DNA of 64,000 bases from Phoronis australis (Eukaryota > Phoronida > Phoronidae): the NCBI GenBank assembly GCA_002633005.1, contig NMRA01000140.1, positions 422,367 to 486,366 of the forward strand, in the 5' to 3' direction. Each line of letters starts with the position of its first letter. The first letter of the stretch is position 1. The position numbers were made by a program, and so were the translations under genes. The notes beneath the pieces are model-generated. The model was given only the letters and a program-made list of their open reading frames with translations. It was not told where the DNA came from and did not search any database. Of this stretch, positions 36,579-47,529 are shown piece by piece.

Positions 36579-36842
36579 TCCGGGGACGGCACTCATATTG
36601 ACAAAGTGCCCGTAGGCGTGTAACAAAAATTGCGGGTAGACAGTACAGCAAGTTTTGAGGGAAGCTTGTGGGGTCCAATAGGCCTCTAAATTTCCATTTC
36701 GTCCCTGGTGAGAGGAAAAAAGGAAAAATCTATCCGCAAAAAGGGGGGGAGAATTAGCAGACCTAGCACCCGCAGTAGGGCGTCTCTCAGCAGTTTTTGG
36801 TACATGCCTGCGGGCACCTTGTCAATATGAGTGACCCCCGGG
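36579..36842. mobile_element. MITE with about 37-bp terminal inverted repeats
   Basis: Left end CGGGGACGGCACTCATATTG followed by ACAAAGTGCCCGTAGGC. The right end read backwards is GGGGGTCACTCATATTGACA followed by AGGTGCCCGCAGGC. The interior of about 190 bp has a purine-rich run and no coding sequence. Confidence 0.75.
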
Positions 36843-37883
36843 CTGGACATACTCTAGTCAATGATAACCAAAAGGCAATTGCAATATTTATTCATTCACT
36901 TAAAAGTATCGTTATTACTTTGCAGAGTTTTGAGTGGGTGTTGGGTGGTGTGTGAATAGGTTTGAGTTGGTGCAATTTGACTTGCTGCTTCTTGCTAACA
37001 TTTGTAAGAGATCTGCTTTGTGTGCAATAAAAATGATAAAGGCTGGGTTATTTCAAACTTTTTATGCTAATGCCCTTATGTAGTACTGAGATGTGTGCTG
37101 TTAGACTTTAATTGAAAACAAATGTCTAAATTAAAATTTGTTTCTCCCAGGCAACATACGTAATAAAACATTCCCTTTAGTATAAGGTAGCCAAGAAACA
37201 ACCACCGGACATTTTGCATCATAACTTCACTTTAAGGAAAGACTGCCCGAAAATATTTGGCGCGCATTTAAAGAGCTTTGTTTACAATAAACATGTTAAG
37301 TTTCAGCTTCAAGGTCTATTTGTGCGAGATGATGTGATAGTGTTCCATACGAGCACCTCGCTTGTGCACAACACTTGAATTCACCTTCAGAAATTACAAA
37401 TTACCATCCCGCATTCATCTGAACCCGCGGGTCCTATCTTTTTACTTGAAATTTGTTTTTGAACATTTTCTGTTCTGCTGTGGTATGAACTCCATATAAG
37501 TGTTTATTATTGTGTGCACGAGTATGTTGTGGTTTAAGTGGATGTCTATGAAATCGCTTGTTGCTGTTGGTCACCCCAGCAGTGAATTCGGGTCTGGACT
37601 CAAAACTTCCGGCGATTTTACTCGAAATGTCGATTTCGTAATTCGAATATAGGGGTCATCAAGTGCGAAGTTGTGCACTGCGGTTTGTGTCGTCACAGGC
37701 TCAAGAACAATTAGGAGAACGGTGACAAATATATCGAAGGAGTTTGAATGATTAGTCCCTGGCCCAGTACGTGCTGTGATGGCCTGTAATGTCGGTTTTG
37801 TACGCATATTTTGATGGAATGTTCTTAATTGTACACTTTGTTTGTCTTTCGCATAGTGGTGACGAGTCCGGACTGTGCGGGGA

Positions 37884-38129
37884 TCATTTCACGGCAGTTT
37901 TCATACTAATGAGCCTGTTCTGCGTGATCGTGCATTGCCGGAGTAGTGGAGCGCAGCACCGCCCTGTTGAAACTATTACGCTTGTCAGCACTGACCCAGG
38001 AGTGTTCCTAGAGCCCTCCAGAACGCACCGTAGTACCTCAATGTACCGCTCGGTGTTGTCCGCTATTGCTTTCCCACCATCATCTTCAAAAAAGAGTGAT
38101 CCAATGACGTTACAACTAATATGACGCAC
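37884..38129 (-). pseudogene. Broken mariner-type transposase fragment
   Basis: The minus strand reads FFEDDGGKAIADNTERYIEV, which fits the region before the second catalytic Asp of Tc1/mariner-type transposases. A second frame then gives FQQGGAALHYS at about 37938-37971, corresponding to the FQQDGA-x-x-H motif but with Gly in place of the catalytic Asp. The frame shift between the two parts, and stops beyond, show it is dead. No terminal repeats were identified. Confidence 0.6.
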
Positions 38130-38663
38130 AACTGACTTCGTGGCAACGGTTTGCGTGGCGCGGTCTTTCTTTCGCAGTCCTCTGGCGGTTCTCTTTCCCA
38201 GAGCACCGATTTCTAAAGCTAACCTGGTCGTTTAGCTGGAGGTGTGCTGCATGGAAGAACCATAGGTTGTCCAATATGCGTGCCTTCCTTGGAAACCAGG
38301 CCTACACATGGGAACTCTTTTGGCTTTTCTTTTGTATTTTAGTACTTCTCCCTACCTAGGCGCCGACGTTAACAACATTGTGAACAGGTTTTCGTTGAGC
38401 AGAATGCGAAAGTTTTTCACTACTTAGTTCTGTTGAGATTAGCGGACAGTAAACATTATTCTTGTCTCGAACAAAACGGTTTATGAAGCGCTTGCAATGA
38501 AATGGCGTGTTTTTCTGTACAATTGTGTTTGCAAGTATTTTTCAGCACAGTAGGCTACACGTCTCATTCAGCGAGCGTCCAGTGTCAGTACTACGAGGGC
38601 ACTGCACGTGTCGAGTAGAGACGCAACTTGTTGGTCTTGGATGGTACTTTTATTGCCAAAAAT

Positions 38664-38885
38664 CAGGGGCCCGGCGGGTTCCGGCCAAGAAAACTGACTT
38701 GGCTTAAGTAAGACCAACATAAACTTACGTTCCAAGAAAATGCATGATCTCAATTTTGACTTAAGTTTTTGTATTAAATTTTACGTAACCTATCGGATAT
38801 GGATGTTTCAAAGTTTGGAGGTTGAGATTAACCTTAAACATAAGTAAAAAATGAACTTAAGTTGGTTTCTTGGTACGGGCCCCAG
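38664..38885. mobile_element. MITE with GGGGCCCG ends
   Basis: 222 bp. The left end CAGGGGCCCGGCGGGTTCCG leads to CCAAGAAAACTGACTTGGC; the inverted right end CTGGGGCCCGTACCAAGAAA leads to CCAACTTAAGT. The ends pair apart from about 10 extra bases on the left. No coding capacity. Confidence 0.7.
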
Positions 38886-39211
38886 ATTAAGAGTATAAGA
38901 ATTGGCTGTTAGCCTATATCAATATAGCGACCCCACTCTTGAGGCCAAAAAATTGATTTTTTTGATAACTTATGTCATTTCAATAAGAATAAATCGTTTT
39001 TAAAGAACAATAAGTTGTTTTGAGCTTTACTAAAATTACCCGTGGTATTTTTGTCCATCCTGCACCTTGTTAATGATCTTGATATAGTAAGACTTGCGTG
39101 AGTGGAGACTCTAAGGACAGCCTTACTTGTAAAAGTTTCATTTGTTACTGCATTTATAAATGGCTCAAGTTATGACTTTCTGAAACCGCTCTGAGGTGGT
39201 GGCATGTTACT

Positions 39212-39526
39212 ATTATTAAAATCCCTTGGTCTATTTACACCGACCTCTTGTCTATTTACACTGTCACGACGTTTCGGTCGGTCTATTTTCCGGCCATCGT
39301 GTAGTGATTAAGGTGCTGGACTCGAATTATCTGTACTTTCAGAAGTCGTGGGTTCAAATCCTACCTCGGACAAGAAAATCAAACCATGAGTGTACCACAT
39401 ATCCGTGCTCGTTCTTCTAAGAACGCGGGAACACCTGACGATGGCCGGAGAATAGACCGACCGAAACGTCGTGACAGTGTAAATAGACAAGAGGTCGGTG
39501 TAAATAGACCAAGAGATTTTAATAAT
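39212..39526. mobile_element. Foldback element with 89-bp arms around a tRNA-like core
   Basis: Arms 39212-39300 and 39438-39526 are inverted repeats differing at only 2 of 89 positions. The 137-bp centre holds an A-box-like TAGTGATTAAGGTGCTGGA (39302-39320) and a B box GGTTCAAATCC (39351-39361), the RNA polymerase III promoter pattern of tRNA-derived SINEs; read in reverse it gives VGFEPTT, a usual sign of such SINEs. Each arm also has an internal direct repeat of TCTATTTACAC. The near-identity of the arms suggests recent formation or gene conversion. Confidence 0.85.
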
Positions 39527-40049
39527 GGCTCAAGTTATGTTTGCAACGCAGCTACAAAATGCTTCATTTGCAATCAGAAAAATAAATATTTTGTCAGAAT
39601 AAAATAATTTGAGTCTTGCAGCACGTGCTGTCTGTCATGCGAACGTAAATGAATCCAATGTAGACGTTGCCCACTCAACTGATGAGGGAAACAAAAATAC
39701 GGAATAATCAATGGCTTTGTTTGCTTCTAGTGTAATAGAATTTATTTGCACATTTACAGATGAAATGTTTCATTTAAGCTAAGAACGAGCGAGATAGGCT
39801 CCCATTTTAAGCCGAAATCATCGCCAGATACGGTGACAAATTGGCCCGGTACCATTTGCTATACGTAAGCTAACACTACGTTGTCTCTTAGGCGCAAACC
39901 AGGCAATAGATGTCTTAGCCCGCGTTGACAACTAAAAACAATATAAAGGCAGGTGGTCTCGTGCATTCTGCGGTGCACCAGGCGTGCTCAGACCACACAA
40001 CTGGACCCACTGCACGTATCATCTGATTACGTCTCATGGGGATCACCCA

Positions 40050-40450
40050 GCATCATGGTTCCTAGTGAATTAAGTCTTCTAATCTTCTCGTTTTTCTCAG
40101 AAAATTAGAAAGGCTATTGAAACTGCACGATCTAAAGATGTCTTACAAGCAAGTTATATGTCCATCTAGCAGAAGATTGCAAGGACCCTGATCAAGAGGG
40201 CAAATTTCAATTAAATGTTGTGGAGTCAGCCTCCAAGCCACACACAGGGCAGTTTGAACAAGCTGCAAGACTTGTGATTTTTCAGAGCCTAGTTGAGATG
40301 TACTTAATGTTCAGTAATTACTTGGATCGCTTGCCGAATTGCCGAATAACCATGGGGTTCCTCGTGAGTAAAGTCTTCTAATCTTCCCGTTTTTACGTCT
40401 TCGGGAAATAAATTATGAAGGTTATCGAACCTGCATTGACAACTAGCTTT
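40050..40450. repeat. Two diverged direct copies of a roughly 90-bp sequence
   Basis: CATGGTTCCTAGTGAATTAA and CATGGGGTTCCTCGTGAGTA each lead into AGTCTTCTAATCTTC(T/C)CGTTTTT, about 300 bp apart, followed by related words (AGG(C/T)TAT(T/C)GAA(A/C)CTGCA). Confidence 0.55.
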
Positions 40451-41242
40451 ATTAGGTGAGCTCACATCATCTGCGAACACACCTCTAAGGACGTACGCAC
40501 CCTCGCCCACATATAGTTGACGGTTAAGTAATTGGTGAAACCTACGACTGTCTTTGTATTCAGCTGCCTTTGTTAGGTTGTTTTAGAATACTCTAACATT
40601 TTTGGAAGTGAGATTTTTTACGAAAATGTTTTTTCTTATCTCTCATTATAAATCACTTGATCAAACTTAAAACTTTGCACATTAATACAATATTTCTTGG
40701 TATCTTGCTTTTTCCATTTTTTCTCGATTGCATTAATTATATTCGATTTCCCAATGCCAGCGATGTCTTATTGCTATGCTGTGGGCTCTGAAGGCAGAGC
40801 TTTCCTCCTGGATGCGATATTTTCCCGCGGCATGATTCCCTGACACATCACGATATGTCTAAAACCAGTCCAATGTATCAATGCTTTTTACTACCCCCAG
40901 GAGAAAGGAGATTTCTATCCAAGACCGCCCAATATGCTTCTGTTATTGATTTATTTATTGCTTTAAACTCAATTCAACCCTGACTCTAACTTTAGTACTA
41001 AAATGTTTCGCTTGTATGGACTTCCAACGAACAGTCACATGTATCATATTCGTGGACTGAGACTTCTAAATTTGTTTATTAGAGAGGGAAGGTCTTGAGT
41101 CGTTGATCAATTAGATCATTTACGTGTCTATTAACTGCGGAAGACAATGCCTGCTGAAGAAAAGTGACAGGAAATTGGTCACCTGTGTCGATCGATACCA
41201 AGAAGCATTGCAATTAAGATTATTCAATATGCTTATTGCATG

Positions 41243-41480
41243 CGCAAAAATGAAACCTTGTGTAGGAATTTTGATTGGCAAGACCACAGTCCCCCTTAAG
41301 GTTTTGTTCGTCAGTTTCCGTATATTTGCTTTGCTGACACATGCAGGTATGTAGATAAGATAATGTGCAAAAATGAAACCTTAATTGGGTAGGAATTTTG
41401 ATTAGCAAGACCTCATTCACCCCTTGCTACATTCATCATGCTTTGTATATTTACACGCAGGTATGTAGATAAGATAAATT
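41243..41480. repeat. Tandem repeat, period about 115-124 bp, two copies
   Basis: GCAAAAATGAAACCTT, TAGGAATTTTGATT(G/A)GCAAGACC and GCAGGTATGTAGATAAGATA recur in the same order. The reading frames here on both strands come from the repeat. Confidence 0.7.
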
Positions 41481-41799
41481 ATGCAAAACTTCTGCCACCA
41501 AAACTAGATCTATAATTTGTACATGGAAGGAAATTGACGAGTGTAATACCGAGTTGTCACGGGCAAGACGGTGGATTTTTAAAATATCTTCAATATATAC
41601 AATTTGGCAGCAGTTCTCATCGGAGTCGAGGACAAAAACAAGACAAACTTTTTGTGGAATTTTACTTAACACAAACATTCAACAAAGCTCATATGAATAT
41701 ATCTATAAAAATAATATTTTTAGAATTAGCGAAATTGATAGTTGCACTTGTAAATTGCACTTTCCCCAGTTTCAGTTTGGCTTGTAACACGTGACCTTT

Positions 41800-44700
41800 T
41801 TCTTATATTTACTCAATTTTAGCGGAGGTCGAGTGTTCCTCTCGCGTCACCTTTTACGACCATCTATAGCACGTAATTCCCCCGTGGAGTCCACAGCATT
41901 CAAACAATAACGGGGTACATAGTTATATATTTCATCGACGCCCAGTCTTTTCTGGTAAATGACGACAATGACTTGAAACGATTTAATACGATGTCGAGCC
42001 GTAACTCATTTGCTGGAACTGGGGATTGTTGACAGCGTACGTTCCACTGTGCATTGCCTTCGCCTAAAAGTAAGAAAACAACAACATGTTATGTACTCAG
42101 TACGGAAACGCCTCCGTCATTGCATACGTGCGATTACATTAACGATTGAAAAGCCCCTCGTTTTATGCACTGAAGACAACGTGTAATCTAGACACCATCA
42201 ATTCACCTGCCCCATATAACAGGCTGCGGGTGGTATGGAGGCGATCTGTTATTATCCCATATACTCCATAGATCAGTGCAACGGAAAACACTTCAAGTGA
42301 ATGTTTTCGTTTTATGACCGGTTGATTATCAGTCGAGATTTTGCCGATAAGAATTGAGATGTCGGAAACATTAGATCGCAAATGAAACAATTAACGACCA
42401 TATGAAACTGGTAGTAATGAAATCAACAGGTACCACGTGACCGTTTTGAAATTGTATACACGACGTTATGCTTGCGCATGATGTCCCCGATTTATAGGTT
42501 AACATTTTTCTTGTTGTTTGAAGTATTTGGTTAGTAAAAGAATGACCTACGCTAAACGTTTGGAGTTTCATTTTTACTGCATTATGGTTTATTTCATATC
42601 ATTTTATTTTGCAGCGTTTTTAAAGAAACACGCAGTTAAGTTTTTAGGCATCTGCTAAGCTGCATCAACCTTGAAGATTATTTATAAAATATCATATTAC
42701 GAAACGTACTAATATTTTTTGCCAGTCAGAAAGAATGATCAACGTAACTACTCACAGACGTACGGAACATGAAACAGCACGTTTTCATGGTCCATTATCA
42801 TTCAAACAATAGAAAGTGTTGCAACACTAAATCACAATTTGCCAGAAAACAAAACGGTGAAAGATAACTATCTCGATCTTTCAATTGGCTTCGATATTTA
42901 TCTCGTTTTGTAATGTTTCTATTTCCACCTGTTGGTATAGGTATTAAGGGTTGCCATGGTAATTTATTGCTTGAGTCAAATAACATAAAGTTAATATCTT
43001 GCCGTTAGCTCCAGGTGGCAACGAGACTGTGATTAAAAAGGAGCGCCAAACATGAGATTATCAAGTTTAAAGTTTATTTTAAGTACACTGGCCTTCATAT
43101 TTTCTTAAACAATGGAACACGGTTATGGCATGTCAAAATGTTTGCCGTAACATGCTTTTGGAAAATTATAGTACGGTGAAACGTTCGCAGTAGCGTGCTT
43201 TTAGAAAAATCAGAAAAGTTATTGCAAAGGTATTTTTAAGATTGTTTGTTTGCGCTGTCGTATGAAAGAAAACTGTCGTAATGTCTGAGGCATAATCAAA
43301 ATATATACTCACAAATGGAAGTCACGGCCTCTATTTTGCAAAATAAAAAATAAATAATTTTGAAGTTGCGGTTTCACGTAACTAGGTAACGATCTCCAAT
43401 TAATCACTTTTTAAACTTGTTATGTGTGGATTCACCACGAAATACATGTAAGTTATGGTCAATTTTCAGTGGTAATGTTTCCCAATTAGTTACTCTTTCA
43501 ACGGTTTGCCAGAGTTTTATAATTCCATGAGAAAACCCGCATAGGTTTTCAACAATAAAGTAATTTCATTTACCACGGGTGCAAAACAAAGAAACCGCGT
43601 GTTTTTTGTCCAGACAATCGTTGCCTACATTGGTCGAGACTGACGCCCAGTTGATTACTACGGGAGGGGCTTGCGTTGGTTTAGCTTCTTGAAAGTTTTT
43701 TCTGCAAGACCATTTCAATCACACTGCCAACCACACCAAGGAAAATGCGTGGGCAGTATTTATTGTTATTTCGGCGGCCATCCATGCCATTGTTTCAGAC
43801 GTCTTGAAGTACACAATAGTGGCTCAGTGTTTGTTCATAAAATACTGAATATAAAACACAGGCCTTCCACATATAAATTTAATCTACAGACAGAGAAATA
43901 CCCATCGTTTTCATTTCTGTCGTCGCGTGTCCAAGACCACAATGACTACATGATTGGCACCCTATAAAAATAAATGAACAAAAAACATGTATTCCGTTGA
44001 ATACGTCTGTTTGATGACGTCCGCATAGTACAATCGCGTTCTTAACTAAACTTGTGTAGTAATATATTTCCTAAGAATCACTGAATAATAAAACAGCCTT
44101 ACGCAGTAATAGACACATCTCTGACTTCCTGAGTGGGTTTTGATGTCAAGTATAGGAAATGAACTAACTTCCGCTGTTAACTCCCAGGTGGCTCTGGGCT
44201 CACAGTCCGGGGATTCGGTGCGTCAGTAATCGTAATTACATAAATACGTACTAAGTCTCGATTAATTGATGAGCAAATCTTGTGGTTGTTGTGCAAAGCA
44301 TACATGTATTCACTGGGTCACATGATAATCATACCGCTGAGATCATTTCACTAAACACAAATTTAAATGTCTGTGCTTATTGTAAATTTTTAATATTATG
44401 TAATATTTTATTTGTTTAAACACAGTGCTTCCGTTTATCTAGCAAGCTTAAGAAGTAAACTGACTGGAACATGTAGTTTATATTTATAACTTATATTAAT
44501 TACACAACTATTCTGTTGAGATGGGTAGCTTTGGGAAGGCAATCTTTATCTCAAAAAAGGGATGTTTTTTCATACTACGTCTTCATTCAGACCATAACTT
44601 TGTCTTTCTAATTATAAGATTGAAATAATTCCTTTGCAATCGAAACTGAGACATTGAAGACTAGTTCTGTGAAAAGCAAATGCAACACAAATAGCAGGTG

Positions 44701-46657
44701 TAGAATAAAAATTCATACTTATCTAAAAAATAGAGAAATAAATAATGGCGTACAATGTGAAAATGATTAGCTAAATTTTCCAGGGTCAGTGCTGTCGACC
44801 TTTTTTTTCGACAGGCACACTCGTGTCATCTGATATTAAGTATATCATGAACGCCACAAGAGATGATTCAAACACCCCTCTGATTGTACACAACAGCGTT
44901 TTTAAGGGACATGATAGGTTTTTTTTTTCAATTTCAGCGTGTGAATGCAAATGCACAAAACAATAAAATCAAAAGTCGCTTTAGTGGTGTCATGCTAACA
45001 AGATGGAACAATACGATCTTTTATAAAAACTCAAATTATAATTTCGTTTTACACGCCCTAAGCTGCTTTCTGGTAGTCGATTCCTCTCAACCCTGATTGA
45101 AGGAAAAGTCTGCTGCAACAATGATGTCTGTAGCTATTGCTGGCAACCATAACAATCGGCACGCGCAACTTTCGTAAGCCCGCCTTATTAAATGCGGGCA
45201 TGCAGTCGAGAGAAAGAAAAACATGTCAGTTGAGTTTCAGGCAACTAGGGATGTGAGGTTGAGAACATTGGCTGTGATTTAGGAAATAGAGAAATCTTGG
45301 TTGTTGACGGCGTCATTTTAATTGTTTAAGATTCCACGAAAGCCTTCTTGGAAAGTATCGTTTTCACTAAAATGGTCATTCTCATTTCAAACTAAGAGAT
45401 AACAATAAAATGATTAGTTGTAATTTTTAGTAACATAGACATAATTTCTTTAAATATCGTTTTGCCTCATGCAGCATTTCTTTTGAAAAATAAATTTCAG
45501 TTGTGCTGATATTGTTACGGGCTAATCTTGTATCGGTTATGGGAGCCAGTCAGTAACATTCGATAAAAGCAATCTTTTTGTGTCATTTTTATAAGTTACA
45601 AAAACAAGCAATAGAAAACAAGCTAAACATTTTTCAAATAACGGTTTTATCAACAAGGTGTTAATAGAAAAAAAATTTAAAAAAACGTGATTCAATGATA
45701 GTTTTTATTTTGTAATTTCATAGGTCAACTAGAAATTTGCCGATTAAGTTGCACGCGAGTTAATTTTTCGATTTTTTTTTGTTTTAAAGCAACGAGAACA
45801 TACAATTTTATATTTAACATTTACGAATCGACTATTGAACATTATTATTTTCAGTTTCTGTAGAAACTTTTTTCTTTATAAGCTAAAGGAAAAGAAAAAA
45901 TATCTTTATTCAAGACAATGGCCTTGTGCGTTTGTGGATAAATGTGACGGTTATTGTTGCAACCCAAATCAAGTTTGATTTCCGCGTTCTATTTCAGTCA
46001 CGAGCATATAGACTGTGTTGCTTTCATGTGTTAAGCTTTAGGCTGTTGACAGTCGACAGGAGGTTACATAATAAATCTACAATTCAAAGCTGACGTGAAA
46101 AATTAAAATTATTACATTTTATTGAACTATTCCGGAAAAAAGCAGTTTTGGAAGAAATTATCTTAACCATTTCTCAGAGTCAGAAAGCAAACCTTTTTAC
46201 AATCATAATCCGAATAACATGATCACGTTGTTTATGTTGGCTGCTGGAACTGAAATGAAATATGCAGATAAACCTAAACAGCATAAGGGCATTGGTTACA
46301 TTGGTTGATGGATCTGAATTGAAGTATGAAGGTTATCTCTGTCTTATATTATTACCTGCAGAAATTTTGGCGCATCATTTTAAAACTTTGAGAACCATTC
46401 CTTTTGAATTCTCCAACTTAGAACTCAAGTCGAGGGTTATTGTAAAAACGCAGCACATTGTGCGAATGACAGTCTTGTTTATATTTGAGTCATTTACTAA
46501 TTATTTTCCGTTCAGTTCGTTAATTGAAACTTGGTGTCATTCAACATCGATATTTTGCAGCAAAATTAAAAATTACGTCTTCTGTATAATTTTGGGAATA
46601 AGTACGAGATCATGTTGAAAAAGTGTCATCTGGGAATAAGTTTTGCGTTGAAATTTG
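41800..46657. other. Long AT-rich intergenic stretch
   Basis: No exon, element or RNA gene that I can support. Open frames are under 120 codons, lack family features and are broken by AT-rich runs. It may hold control sequences for the nearby bHLH gene. Confidence 0.45.
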
Positions 46658-47341
46658 TTAGAAATGTACTTTGTAAATGGAAGCGAAAAGAGTAGGTTTA
46701 AGCACTTGATCTTTTAAGAGACTGTATCGTGATACCCAGGGGAGGGAAGAACGAGAGAGAGGGAGGGGGCGGGGGGGGAGACAATCAGGCAGAGAGGGAC
46801 GTTCAGTTCTTACCAAATCAATCGGTAGCCATCTTTGGGGACCAGCGTTCTCCCGACTTGACGTCAACTCGACCATCGGCACTTTTTGTCTCGGTTGAGA
46901 GTGGTGTCCAGAAAACATAGTGACATCATAGTTTTCTAACATATCTTGCATTTTCTTGATGTAGTCAATTGCATATCTCAAAGTTTTTACTTTTGAAAGA
47001 CGTTTGTGTCTATTCTCGTAAGGAATATGTCGGCGTAAGCAACAAAACGCGTTGTTAACAGCCTGGACCCTTCGCCTCTCTCGGGCGTTTCGGCGTGCCA
47101 CCAAATGTGGCGCTTTTTCGCAGTTGTGCCCATGTTTTTCCTCCAGTGACGTCATGTCGTCTACCGATGAACCCATGTCGCTGTCGCTGTCCTCTCCTCC
47201 AATAGTCATTCCTAACTCGTGGCCGGTCTGAGTTGCACTAAATGTAAGCGCATTATTTATACAATATCCAACATCTGCCGAGCCCGGATTTGGATCCCCT
47301 CTTCCCCCGGCGGAGCAGGTGTAGTCGCTCGTCGCAAGCAT
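46658..47341 (-). CDS. Achaete-scute-like bHLH transcription factor
   Basis: An open frame of 227 residues starts at ATG 47341. The bHLH domain is at about residues 83-135: basic region ARRNARERRRVQAVN, helix 1 FCCLRRHIP, loop YENRHK, helix 2 RLSKVKTLRYAIDYIKKMQ. RRNARER and KRLSKV-x-TLR-x-A-x-x-YI are the achaete-scute (ASCL) pattern; the spacing fits neither neurogenin nor Twist families as well. Such factors pair with E/daughterless proteins on E-boxes and drive neural or sensory fate. The N-terminus has an acidic run (GGEDSDSDMG). A strong donor-like TTG|GTAAGA at 46814/46813 (after residue 176) means the last 50 residues, which are Pro/Leu-rich and lie over a G-run, could be intron instead; the usual achaete-scute gene is a single exon. 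The TATA box at 47506-47497 supports the start. Confidence 0.85.
   Translation of the reverse strand: MLATSDYTCSAGGRGDPNPGSADVGYCINNALTFSATQTGHELGMTIGGEDSDSDMGSSVDDMTSLEEKHGHNCEKAPHLVARRNARERRRVQAVNNAFCCLRRHIPYENRHKRLSKVKTLRYAIDYIKKMQDMLENYDVTMFSGHHSQPRQKVPMVELTSSRENAGPQRWLPIDLVRTERPSLPDCLPPRPLPLSRSSLPWVSRYSLLKDQVLKPTLFASIYKVHF
46741..46781 (+). repeat. Purine tract with quadruplex-forming potential
   Basis: GGGGAGGG, then GAGAGAGAGGG, AGGGGGC and GGGGGGGG in about 40 bases, on the strand opposite the bHLH gene. Four or more G-runs in close order could form a G-quadruplex. Confidence 0.5.
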
Positions 47342-47496
47342 TGATGCGGGGCTATCGAGTCTGGGTGATGAAACAAACTAAAACAATCGACCAATATGGG
47401 TTGTTATTGTATCTTCTATCTCAACACTTCCGATCCAGTTACTGAACCAACTTGTGTGCGCGAACGATCGGTCTCGTCTTATTCCGTAAAACAATA

Positions 47497-47506
47497 GCTT
47501 ATATAG
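47497..47506 (-). promoter_or_regulatory. TATA box of the bHLH gene
   Basis: CTATATAAGC on the minus strand. A start site about 30 bp further on would leave a 5' UTR of roughly 130 bp before ATG 47341. Confidence 0.55.
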
Positions 47507-47529
47507 ACGAAGACATAGGTTAATTTAAT

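Noticed and set aside
39302-39373. A functional tRNA gene
   Set aside because: A and B boxes are present, but the sequence does not fold into an acceptor stem and anticodon arm, and it is enclosed in a foldback element; it is better read as a SINE core.
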